DNA from: Clostridia bacterium
GTDB lineage: Bacteria; Bacillota; Clostridia; UMGS1810
NCBI GenBank assembly: GCA_016293435.1
Contig: JAEDEG010000002.1
Location: 1 to 53,568, forward strand
DNA: 53,568 bases
Direction of reading: 5' to 3'
Shown here: in pieces, positions 37,249 to 47,200 of the stretch
How positions within the stretch are numbered: the first letter of the stretch is position 1
Layout: every line of letters begins with the position of its first letter
Made by a program: the position numbers and the translations under genes
Notes under the pieces: model-generated
The model's database searches: none
What the model was told of the DNA's origin: nothing
What the model saw: only the letters and a program-made list of their open reading frames with translations

Positions 37249-40200
37249 TTGAGCAAATCAAAAAAATATTTAGCTTTAATTATTGCGTTTATTTTCCTTT
37301 TTAATTGTTCTTCGGCAGTGTTTGCTCAAGAACAGAATGTATCAGATTTGACAAGTCTGTCATTTAATTCCTATGCTACCAATGAAGTGCCGTCTGATTT
37401 GGTGGTAAACGCACAAGGATATTACATAAAAGAGTATTCACCTCAAAAAAAGGGGCTTATGCTCAATTGCGGCAGTGCTGCGGCGGCACTTCAGGTGTCC
37501 GCATCGGCCGCAGCTGATTTTACGGTTTCCTTTGAGCTTGCTGCTCTTTCGGGAGCTGTAGACGGCAGTGTTGTTCTTTCGGACGGCAGTGCGGGCTTTG
37601 AACCGCTGAAGCTTGTAAAGGAAGACACTTCTGTCAGAGTATATGACAATCAGAAGATTGGCTCATATTCAAAGTCAAAGTCAACAAAAATTGATATTTC
37701 GGTGACTTCATCCGAAAAAACATACAGTGTTTATATCAATAATAAGCCGGCTGTTGTCGATTATTATGCACCAAAGCTTTCTCTTTCTTCCTTTTCTTCT
37801 TTAAAGCTGAACTTTTTGTGCAAAGAAGAAGGCGGCTGGGTCGTGATAGATAATATTAATATTCATTCGGGCAGCGTTCCTCAACAAAGCTATGTCGAGG
37901 CCCCCTATAATGAAGAGGTATATGACGAGCCGGTTTTTGAAGACGAAGAAGAAGGAAGCCTGGTTATAACAAACGAAGGATTTGAAGAAGATACCATTGC
38001 ACTTTCGCACGAAACCGGAAATAATGTGTTTGAAATTATTAAAGACGAAAACGGCAACGGCGTTTTGAGTGTAGAAAAGCTTAAAGAGGCAAGAGCTCTT
38101 TTTGCAAGCTCCCTTTCTGTGGGAGATATAGATCGAATTATAATAGAGTATAAAATCAAGCTCCTTGAAAAAAACTCGAATTTTGATTTGTGTCAGTTTA
38201 AGAGTGAAACAGGTGAATGGTCTACCAACGTAAATGTCAGAGGCGGAAACATGAAAGGCAAAATGGGAACCCAAACCTACGCCCTTCCTCTTTATGTATG
38301 GACAAAGCTTTCGTTTGCTTTTTCTCTCTCGGGCAAATTTTTTGACATATATGTAAACGATGAGCTCTTTGAAGCAAGTGTGCCCTGGGATGGCACAATG
38401 AATTCGGCGGTGTCGGAGGTAAGGCTTTCGCTTTCGGCTACAAAGGGATATGTTACTCCCGCCAAATTTTATGTAGACGACTATCGGGTATATCAGGGCA
38501 AGGTTCCGAGAGAAGTATCTCCCGATGAAAAAATGACCTTCCCGCCCTTTAGCATACTTCCCGGCTCCGATGCTCAAGATGCCTTGATGAAGGACAGAGT
38601 GGGTCTGCATTTGCGCAGCGGTGTTTTGTATGCGAACCAAAACCGCACACAGCTTGATGTATACCCCTATATAGAGAATGACCGCACAATGATTCCTGTG
38701 AGAGCTGTGTCGGAGGCATTTGGGTTTACGGTTTCTTATGATGTCGACAAAAAAGAGATTGCCGTTGGCAATGATATTTTAATGACTATAGGCAACAGCA
38801 CCATGCTCGTAAACGGCAATGAGGTTCCTCTTGAGCTTGCTCCGCAGATTAAGGAAGGACGAACATTTCTTCCGTTAAGAGACTTTTGCGAAAAAGCACT
38901 GGGCAAATATGTATATTATGACAATTCCGTTGTAAACGGCGGAATGATAATAATCGGTGATACCGAATTTGTTCCTCCCGCATCTGAGGCAGAGCTCCAA
39001 AAGCTCAACAATTATCTCATGTTTTTGAGACCGAGTGCCCAATGGCTTTCGGATAAGCTTGAAGAAAGCGGCTATGCCAATGTGCATCCGAGGCTTTTTG
39101 TAGACAAGGATTCTATAGAGGTTATAAAAGAAGAAATAAAAACCGATCCTGTAAAAAAATCGTGGTACGAAAAGCTTGTTTCCGAGTGTGAACGGTACAA
39201 AACGATTCCCTTGCCGGACTACGGTACCTACGACGGCACCCGTATGTCCCGCGCTCCCGCAGAGCAGGCTGCTCAAATGGGATTTTTGTATCTGCTCACC
39301 GGTGACAAAGCTTGGGTAGATGCCGCATGGCCAAAGCTTGAGAGGGTGTGCAGCTGGAAGGACTGGAATCCCGACAGAGAATTTTTGGATAATGCACAAT
39401 TTTCACTTCATGTGGCAACCGCGTATGACTGGATGTACAATGCTCTTACCGAAGAGCAGCGAACAATTGTGGAAGAAGCACTTTATGACAAATGTATTAT
39501 CGAAGCAAAAAAATGGTGGTACGGCATAAAGGGACCAAAGGATAAATGGCAGATAGGCACAGCCAACTGGAATCCTGTGTGCAACAGCGGTATTTCTATC
39601 GGTGCACTTTCGGTGCTCGATGTCTATCCCGAAGAAGCAGGCGAAATCATATCCCTTTGTACAAGAGGCTTAGAATATGTATCGACGCGCTTTGCGCCCG
39701 ACGGAGCCTGGTTTGAAGGCCCCGCATACTGGGATTTTGTGTTCAGACTTTTGACAAGATACATAGCTGCCTTTGACAAGATATACAACACAAGCTTTGG
39801 CATAGACAAATTTGAAGGTCTTGACCGGGCGGCAAGCACACTGCTGTATTCTCAGTCCGAAAACGGCACATTCAACTATTCCGATGCCGATGTTGAGGTA
39901 ATTTACCCCGACACTCTTTACTATCTGGCAAATCACTATGATCAGCCGGCAGTAACCGCCATAACTCTTGGCAAAACCAATGCTCAGCTGTCAGCCTCTT
40001 TGTATGCGCCGTATGCTCTTGCATGGTATGATACCTCCGATACGGCAGCCGATGCCGCTATAAACCTTCCCTACGATTCGGTATTTTCGGGAGACGGAGC
40101 CTTTGCCGTAATGAGGGATTCGTGGTACGACAAAAACGGGACCTATGTGGGCATAAAGGCAGGCAAGGCAGTGTATAACCACAGTCACCTTGACCTTGGC

Positions 40201-41559
40201 AGCTTCATATATGAGACCGAAGGCGTTCGCTGGGCAATAGACCTCGGCAAGGATAACTACAACCTTCCTAGTTATTGGGCATCAAATGACAAAAGATGGT
40301 ATTTTTACCGCCTCAGGGCAGAAGGACACAACACCATAGTCATAAGTCCTGACGACACAGGAATTGACATGAATCTCCAAGCGATTGCAAAAATAACAGA
40401 GCAAAAGAGCAGCGCAAAAGGTGCAATAACCGTTGTGGACATGACAGAGGCATTGAGCGACAATGCCACCGCGGCAAAGCGCGGATTTTATTTGACCGAC
40501 AACAGAAAGAGTCTTGTTGTAAGAGATGAAATAAAACTCAAAAAGCCCACCGACGAATTGTATTGGACAATGCACACTCAGGCAGACTCTGCACAGATAG
40601 ATGGCAGCAAGGTAATTATATCGTCCGCCGGCAAAAAGCTTCTTGCGGAATTTGAGTCGAACTCTGATTTTGAAATAATGTTTGTCCCGGCAAAAGCCAT
40701 GGAGGGTAAACCGACTGTGGTGGGAGAAAATCAGAATGCCGGAATAAACAAGCTTATGCTGAAAGTAAAGGGAAGCGGCAACGTAAATATCACAGCCAAG
40801 CTCACACCGCTCGATATAATGTCTACGGATATATCGGAGTATAACATTCCCATAGACGAATGGAAGCTAAGCGAGGGCGAAATAAACACAGAGCTTTATC
40901 TCCCCGATGCAATATATATTGACGGTGAAAAATGCGAAGGATATTCCGAAAGCAACAGAAGCATGGTTGTAAATTATGTTGACGGTGTAAGTGAGCTTCC
41001 AAAAATAACAGCTGAAAGCAGCAAATACCGTGTTGAGGTTATACAGCCGAAAAGCTTTGATGATGTGGCGCGCATCAGGGTTTTTGGAAATGATGACTAC
41101 TATACTCAATATATAGTATCCTTCCGCCAAATTCCTAAACCGACATCCTTTGACGGATACACATCTTTAAATGTATTTGGCGTAGAAGCAAGCGATGTGC
41201 CTCAGCCCCTTAACCACGAATATAATGCAATTGACGGTGATCTCGACAGTCGCTGGTCGGCAGAATCCGCAGATTTTGTATGGCTCAAGCTTGATCTTGG
41301 CAAGGTAAGCGAGTTTGATACATTGATGCTTGCAACATATCTCGGTAACAAACGAACAACACAGTTCAGCGTTGATGTTTCTGAAGATGACAGTGAATAC
41401 ACAGAGGTGTTCAGCGGCATCACAAGCGGTATAACCCTTGATTTTGAACCGTTTGAATTGGGAAGTCAAAAAGCAAGGTATGTTAAGATTAAATTCTATG
41501 GTACAAGCGAGGGAACATGGAGCAGTCCGACCGATGTTGTAATTGCTAAAAAGGAGTGA
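37249..41559 (+). CDS. Secreted heparinase II/III-like lyase with F5/8 C domain (module 3, first)
   Basis: A 1436-residue exported enzyme starting at TTG with GGGAGTG upstream. Order of domains: signal peptide; two jelly-roll-like modules (about 30-210 and 245-425); a copper-amine-oxidase-N-like domain (about 453-585, with MIPVRAVSEAFG and FLPLRDFCE); an alpha/alpha toroid from HPRLFVDKD near 613; a lyase beta-sandwich; a short beta domain; and a C-terminal F5/8 C domain (about 1310-1436). Candidate active-site residues are Asn773 (TANWNPVC), Tyr827 (PAYWDF) and His978/His980 in NHSHLDLGSF. The HxHxDxGSF motif is fuller than in the lyases at 4576 and 12743. The middle shares 284 identical bases with the lyase at 44246. 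Confidence 0.87.
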   Translation: MSKSKKYLALIIAFIFLFNCSSAVFAQEQNVSDLTSLSFNSYATNEVPSDLVVNAQGYYIKEYSPQKKGLMLNCGSAAAALQVSASAAADFTVSFELAALSGAVDGSVVLSDGSAGFEPLKLVKEDTSVRVYDNQKIGSYSKSKSTKIDISVTSSEKTYSVYINNKPAVVDYYAPKLSLSSFSSLKLNFLCKEEGGWVVIDNINIHSGSVPQQSYVEAPYNEEVYDEPVFEDEEEGSLVITNEGFEEDTIALSHETGNNVFEIIKDENGNGVLSVEKLKEARALFASSLSVGDIDRIIIEYKIKLLEKNSNFDLCQFKSETGEWSTNVNVRGGNMKGKMGTQTYALPLYVWTKLSFAFSLSGKFFDIYVNDELFEASVPWDGTMNSAVSEVRLSLSATKGYVTPAKFYVDDYRVYQGKVPREVSPDEKMTFPPFSILPGSDAQDALMKDRVGLHLRSGVLYANQNRTQLDVYPYIENDRTMIPVRAVSEAFGFTVSYDVDKKEIAVGNDILMTIGNSTMLVNGNEVPLELAPQIKEGRTFLPLRDFCEKALGKYVYYDNSVVNGGMIIIGDTEFVPPASEAELQKLNNYLMFLRPSAQWLSDKLEESGYANVHPRLFVDKDSIEVIKEEIKTDPVKKSWYEKLVSECERYKTIPLPDYGTYDGTRMSRAPAEQAAQMGFLYLLTGDKAWVDAAWPKLERVCSWKDWNPDREFLDNAQFSLHVATAYDWMYNALTEEQRTIVEEALYDKCIIEAKKWWYGIKGPKDKWQIGTANWNPVCNSGISIGALSVLDVYPEEAGEIISLCTRGLEYVSTRFAPDGAWFEGPAYWDFVFRLLTRYIAAFDKIYNTSFGIDKFEGLDRAASTLLYSQSENGTFNYSDADVEVIYPDTLYYLANHYDQPAVTAITLGKTNAQLSASLYAPYALAWYDTSDTAADAAINLPYDSVFSGDGAFAVMRDSWYDKNGTYVGIKAGKAVYNHSHLDLGSFIYETEGVRWAIDLGKDNYNLPSYWASNDKRWYFYRLRAEGHNTIVISPDDTGIDMNLQAIAKITEQKSSAKGAITVVDMTEALSDNATAAKRGFYLTDNRKSLVVRDEIKLKKPTDELYWTMHTQADSAQIDGSKVIISSAGKKLLAEFESNSDFEIMFVPAKAMEGKPTVVGENQNAGINKLMLKVKGSGNVNITAKLTPLDIMSTDISEYNIPIDEWKLSEGEINTELYLPDAIYIDGEKCEGYSESNRSMVVNYVDGVSELPKITAESSKYRVEVIQPKSFDDVARIRVFGNDDYYTQYIVSFRQIPKPTSFDGYTSLNVFGVEASDVPQPLNHEYNAIDGDLDSRWSAESADFVWLKLDLGKVSEFDTLMLATYLGNKRTTQFSVDVSEDDSEYTEVFSGITSGITLDFEPFELGSQKARYVKIKFYGTSEGTWSSPTDVVIAKKE
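39544..39827 (+). repeat. 284-bp identical segment, copy in the first module-3 lyase
   Basis: Every base from 39544 to 39827 matches 46844-47127, exactly 7300 bases downstream. The flanks of both genes show frequent synonymous and replacement differences. The segment encodes the toroid part with the candidate catalytic Asn and Tyr. Confidence 0.9.
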
Positions 41560-41567
41560 AGCTATAT

Positions 41568-44240
41568 ATGAAAAATAAATTGAAAATAAAATCCGGCATA
41601 ATGTTATTCGTATTTTTGGCTGTAAACATTTTTGCATTGCCGGTATCTGCAGGCAATGTTGCACCGGACTTTGAATGCGAAAGCTATGATACGTATTTTA
41701 CAGCTCAGACATACGGAGAAAACTCCTCGGTCAGTGTAGAAGACGGTAGACTTTGCCTTGTGAGTGACAACACAGGCTCCAAGGGAATCAAAATTTCTAA
41801 GGTTACATCCAAAGATACAATAAGCAGCTCAAATCTTAATGCAATATATTTTACAATAGATACACCGGCAGTAAATGCGTCATTTACTGCCGGGCTGTCG
41901 GCGGGTTCGACTTCATATCCGTTTTTTGAAATAAAAAACGGAGCCCTGTCGGCGCAAGGCGCAGAAATTGCACAGCTGGATCAAAACAGCAGCTTTGTAA
42001 TAGTGCAGCAAAACAGCAGCTACGAGCTTTATCTTAACGAAAAAAATGTGTTTTCGGGAGAAATTAAAGCTCTTGCCGAGGGGAAATACAATATATATCT
42101 GTACAATTTGTGTTCGTCCGAAAATGTAAAATCGGTAGTTTATGTTGAAGGCTATTGCACAGCCGGCGGCAGTGAATATGGCTTTGCTTCGAGTATTACA
42201 GATGGGGAAACCTGTATCGATTTTGATAAAATATCTCTCGATTTCGGTATGCCTTTGTTGAAGGCACCTTTGGTGGAGCTGCTGTGTGACGGAGAGGCAT
42301 GTGACACCGATATCAGATTTTGCGGAAGCAGTATAAATATCAAGCCAAAAGACGGTGTCAGCTACGACAGCTCATATGTTTTGAACATCTCAAAAATTAT
42401 AACTGCCGATGGAACGGAGCGCGAGAGTGAAAAAATAAGCTTCAAAACATTTCCCAAAGGGTATGAGCCGCTTCAAATGGATATTTCTGCTGACAAAGAG
42501 GAATATTCCATAGGAGAAAAAGCCGCTGTTTCTTACAGCGCACGCGGAACTGCGGGAGTTAAAAAAATAGAGCTCTATGTTAACGGAGAAATTTGGGAAA
42601 CCGCTGCCGAAGCATCGGGTACCATATACATAACCTTTAACACAAGCGGCAGTTATGATATCAAGGTCAGAGCATACGATTCGCATAACGGCATCACCGA
42701 CAGCAGTGTGCTTAGTGTAAATGTTCCTTCCTCCGATGTCAGCCTGTATATTACAAATCCCGGCGAAAAAATATCCTACGATATCTACGAAAATATCATG
42801 GTCGAAGCCTTGGCTTATGAAGATATAAAAGGGATAGAGCTGTATATAAACGGTGTTCTTCAGAGTGCAGCTGTCGATTTTGACGACGGTATATATACTT
42901 TTGGCGGATTTGATAAATTTGTTGGCGACAATTTGATATATGTTGAGGCGGAAGATGTTAGCGGAAACAAGGTTTCGACATCCAAAAACGTATATGTATA
43001 CCAAAACATTTATACAGAAATAGGTAACTACGACTTTGATAACCGACTTACAAACTCATTTGCCAACGGCTCAAATTATGAAATGTCACAGGTCGAGGGT
43101 GTGGGCGACAACGATACCTTAGTGCATATGGTGCACCGTCAGGAGGACAACAATGCAAGCTCCTTGCCTTATTTTATAGGCAGTGCAGGCGGACTCAAGG
43201 GAATTTATGAGCTGAGCTTTGACCTGTATCTTAACGAGGGCTGCTCGGTAAACCTTGTAACAAGAGGTACTGCCGATGCCGATTGGCCTCGAAATGCTGT
43301 AGTAAATCCAAGCTCTTTGTCGGTTGCCGAGGGGCTCAATAGATATCTATATCCCAAAAATCCTGCCGGCCCCGAAAAATGGATGAATGTAAAATACATT
43401 TGTGATTCGGTCAACAACATCTTTTGGCTTTATGTTGACGGAGTGTGTTACACCGCTGAAGACGGCAATGGATTTTATGCAAATTTGAAAGAACCCACAG
43501 TCAATGATGTTCGTGTTGAATTTGTTATTCCAAAGGGAAAATCACTTTATCTCGATAATATAGTTTATGGAAGAATAACCTCCTATACCGAGGTTTCAAA
43601 CGTAGAGGTGAGCGACCGATTTGTTAATATTTCTTTCAACAATGACCTAAGTGCCGACAGTCTCATTTTGTATGATGAGATTGTAGAAGACGGTAAGCTC
43701 ACAAGAGTTTTTGCCGGAATACAGAATATGGAAATCACACACAACTGTGCACCTATAGAGATTGTAGATGGAAGCTTTGATAAAGCTTCCAATACAATCA
43801 GCTTGACTGCGGCAAAGCCACTAATCAGCGGAGAGCAATATCTGATTAATTTGGACTCAGATACAAAGGATTCAAATAATAATTCTATTGGTTTACCCGC
43901 CGCAAAATATTTCAGCCTTTCTTACAACACAATAGATGTTACTTCATTTGAATTTATTGTAAACAACGGCAAGGTAGGATTTAAAGCAAACGTATGCAAT
44001 ACAGATTACCAAAGCGGCGATTCGGTTGTTGCGGTAATGGTTCAAAAGGATTCAAACGGTGCGGTGACCTCTCTTAGCTCAACTCCCGTTTGCACCATGA
44101 ACGAAACAGATGAGGAATACACATTATCGCTTGCTCCAACCTTTGATTGTAACTCCAATGTAGAAGTGTTCTTTATGAACGGATGGGAAAACTGTAAAAT
44201 CCTAAAGAATATGACATACACATATCCGGGTCGGAGGTGA
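41568..44240 (+). CDS. Secreted Ig-like/jelly-roll protein, putative surface glycan-binding
   Basis: An exported protein of about 890 residues. After the signal peptide come a jelly-roll-like domain, an SbsA-like Ig domain ending near FKTFPKG, and two Ig-like domains (ISADKEEYSIGEKAAVSY and YITNPGEKISYDIYENIMV). A second jelly-roll module (about 490-665), another Ig-like domain and the shared C-terminal beta domain (SVVAVMVQKDSNGAVTSL and VEVFFMNGWENCKIL) follow. No catalytic site is seen. ATG 41568 is preferred because the in-frame GTG at 41556 overlaps the AAGGAG ribosome site. It lies between two lyases, so it probably holds substrate for them. Confidence 0.76.
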   Translation: MKNKLKIKSGIMLFVFLAVNIFALPVSAGNVAPDFECESYDTYFTAQTYGENSSVSVEDGRLCLVSDNTGSKGIKISKVTSKDTISSSNLNAIYFTIDTPAVNASFTAGLSAGSTSYPFFEIKNGALSAQGAEIAQLDQNSSFVIVQQNSSYELYLNEKNVFSGEIKALAEGKYNIYLYNLCSSENVKSVVYVEGYCTAGGSEYGFASSITDGETCIDFDKISLDFGMPLLKAPLVELLCDGEACDTDIRFCGSSINIKPKDGVSYDSSYVLNISKIITADGTERESEKISFKTFPKGYEPLQMDISADKEEYSIGEKAAVSYSARGTAGVKKIELYVNGEIWETAAEASGTIYITFNTSGSYDIKVRAYDSHNGITDSSVLSVNVPSSDVSLYITNPGEKISYDIYENIMVEALAYEDIKGIELYINGVLQSAAVDFDDGIYTFGGFDKFVGDNLIYVEAEDVSGNKVSTSKNVYVYQNIYTEIGNYDFDNRLTNSFANGSNYEMSQVEGVGDNDTLVHMVHRQEDNNASSLPYFIGSAGGLKGIYELSFDLYLNEGCSVNLVTRGTADADWPRNAVVNPSSLSVAEGLNRYLYPKNPAGPEKWMNVKYICDSVNNIFWLYVDGVCYTAEDGNGFYANLKEPTVNDVRVEFVIPKGKSLYLDNIVYGRITSYTEVSNVEVSDRFVNISFNNDLSADSLILYDEIVEDGKLTRVFAGIQNMEITHNCAPIEIVDGSFDKASNTISLTAAKPLISGEQYLINLDSDTKDSNNNSIGLPAAKYFSLSYNTIDVTSFEFIVNNGKVGFKANVCNTDYQSGDSVVAVMVQKDSNGAVTSLSSTPVCTMNETDEEYTLSLAPTFDCNSNVEVFFMNGWENCKILKNMTYTYPGRR

Positions 44241-44245
44241 CGGAT

Positions 44246-47200
44246 TTGTTCAAAAAAACTGTTTTGTTTTTGATTGTTGTGATGTTAATTTCGGCATACA
44301 TTCCACCGCTGCAAACCCTTGCCTCAAAAGGTGAAATTTATTTTGAATATAATTTTAACGATTATGAGGGTCAGAATATATTTGACGGAGGCAGCGGCAG
44401 CCTCGGCTCATGGAAGCTTATAGCCGAAGCCTGTTCCGGAATGTATCGCCCGAGCTCGGGGCTCGATGCAATAGGCGGCAAATCGGTGGGAGATAGAGCT
44501 CTCAAATATACAGTTTCACAAACTTCCTCTGATAAATCGGCTTTTTTTGGCCCGTGGACAAATGCCGGCGCTGTCAGCATTAAAGAGAGTTATTTTTCTG
44601 CTTCAAAGCCTGCTGTAACCTTTCAGTGGGATGTATATTGTACTGTCGAAAACGGAAGCTTTACGGTTTTTGGCAGAATGGATGCGACCTTAAGCGGCAG
44701 CAATCACTATAAATTTTCGGATATCAAAGTCGGCAACGGTCAATGGCACACAATAGGCGCTGAATTTGTGTATGTATCTGCCGGAAAGCATTTGTGCAAT
44801 ATTTATGCAGACAACAAAATGCTTGGCAGCTATACTGCATCAAATCTTGATTATCCGAGATATTGCTATCTGTATTTAAATGCCCCGGCGGCAGGATCGG
44901 GAATTATGGCAGTAGATAATTTTAAGGTGTATAACGGCAAATATGATACCGACGCATTTACCGTCAATAAGCCTGAGGTTGTCTACAACACTTTATCCAA
45001 GACCTTAAAGGCAAGTGCAGATATAAAATGCTGTTTTTATCCCGCGGCGCTTTTCTTAGCGTTATACAAGGGAGATAGCTTGGTCAGCATTGAAGCGGAT
45101 ATCGGTGATACTTCAAATGCCGATACCTTGAGTGCGGCATATCCCCAAATGCCCCGAACAATACTGAATAATTATTCGGTAAAAGCTATGCTGTGGGATA
45201 TGCGAAATATGCGGCCTATCACCGAGTCTGTTGACGGATATGCCGTAAAAGGTGACTTTGCTATTATGACTCTCGAAAGATTTGAGGAGGGTTACATTCC
45301 GTTTATGCATGAAGTGGGCGACAACACCTTTGAAGTCATAACCGATTCATACGGAAACGGAGTGCTAAGCGCCGAAAAGCTTGCAGAAAAAAGAGCTCTT
45401 TTTTCGAGCTCCTACACAGCGTCCGATATTGACCGCTTTGTTGTAGAATATGACATAAAGCTTTTGAGTCAGAACTCCAATTTTAATCTTTGCCAGTTTA
45501 AGAGTGAAACCGGAGAATGGTCTACAAATGTTGTAGTGGCAAACGGATATCTAAAGGGCTTTAAGGGTAAAACAAGCACTCTCCTGCCTGTGAACAAATG
45601 GAAAAAGCTCTCATTTGCTTTTTGTACCTCCAAAAGCACCTTTGATATGTATATAGACGGTGAGCTTATTGAGTCGGGCATTGCTTGGCAAAGCAGCTTC
45701 ACCTCACCGATTTCGGAAATAAGGCTTACAATGCCCGAAACAAGCGGCTATGTTTCACCGGCAAAGTTTTATGTTGATAACTATTGTGTATATGCGAGTG
45801 ATTCACCCGAAGAAATTCCCGATGATTATTTTTTGGTATTTCCGCCATACAGCATATTGCCGTCCTCTGCATCTCAGGATGAATATATGACAGGAAAAAC
45901 AGGCTTCCATACCAAAAGCAAAATAAGCTATATCAACGGTGAACGCACTGAGACTGATATCAGCACATATGAGTCGGACGGAAGCATAATGGTGCCTATT
46001 GAGTTTTTTAAAGAGGTAATGAGCATATCGGCTCAGGAAAGAGCGGACGGCAAAACCGCGGTTATAAACGGAAATATATCTCTCAAATCCGACAGCACGG
46101 TTATGACTGTATCGGGCAAAACGATTATCCTGAGCAAAGCCCCCGAAACAACCGATGGCAAATTGTATGCTCCCCTTGAGGAGGTTGGCGAAAAAGCTCT
46201 GGGCAAATATGTTTATTATGACAATTCCGTTGTAAACGGCGGAATGATAATAATTGATGATACCGAATTTGATCCTCCCTCGTCGGAGCATGAGCTCCAA
46301 GCACTAAACAATTATCTTATGTTTTTGAGACCGAGTGCTCAATGGCTTTCGGATAAGCTTGAAGAAAGCGGCTATGTCAATGTGCACCCGAGGCTTTTTG
46401 TAGACGAGGCTTCAATAAAGACTATAAAAGAAGGAATTAAGACCAATTCCGTAAAAAAATCGTGGTACAAAAAGCTTGTTTCTGAGTGTGAACGGTACAA
46501 AACGATTCCTTTGCCGGACTACGGCACCTACGATGGCACCCGCATGTCCCGCGCACCTGCAATGCAGGCGGCACAAATGGGATTTTTGTATCTTCTCACC
46601 GGTGACAAATCGTGGGTGGATGCCGCATGGCCAAAGCTCGAGAGGGTGTGCAGCTGGCCGGATTGGAATCCCGACAACGAATTTTTGGACACTGCACAGT
46701 TTTCACTCCATGTGGCAACAGCATATGACTGGATGTACAACGCTCTGACCGAAGAGCAGCGAGCAATTGTGGAAGAGGCTCTGTATGACAAATGTATTAT
46801 AGAAGCTAAAAAATGGTGGTATGGCATAAAGGGACCAAAGGACAAATGGCAGATAGGCACAGCCAACTGGAATCCTGTGTGCAACAGCGGTATTTCTATC
46901 GGTGCACTTTCGGTGCTCGATGTCTATCCCGAAGAAGCAGGCGAAATCATATCCCTTTGTACAAGAGGCTTAGAATATGTATCGACGCGCTTTGCGCCCG
47001 ACGGAGCCTGGTTTGAAGGCCCCGCATACTGGGATTTTGTGTTCAGACTTTTGACAAGATACATAGCTGCCTTTGACAAGATATACAACACAAGCTTTGG
47101 CATAGACAAATTTGAAGGTCTTGACCGAGCGGCAAGCACGCTGCTGTATTCTCAGTCCGAAAACGGCACATTCAACTATTCCGATGCCGATGTGGAGGTA

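Noticed and set aside
37801..38640. Long open antisense frame on the - strand inside the third lyase
   Set aside because: Same reasoning: low-complexity, no motif, and the + strand protein is clearly coding.
44237..44245. GTG start at 44237 for the last lyase
   Set aside because: It lies within GGAGG; TTG 44246 is correctly spaced and directly precedes the signal peptide.
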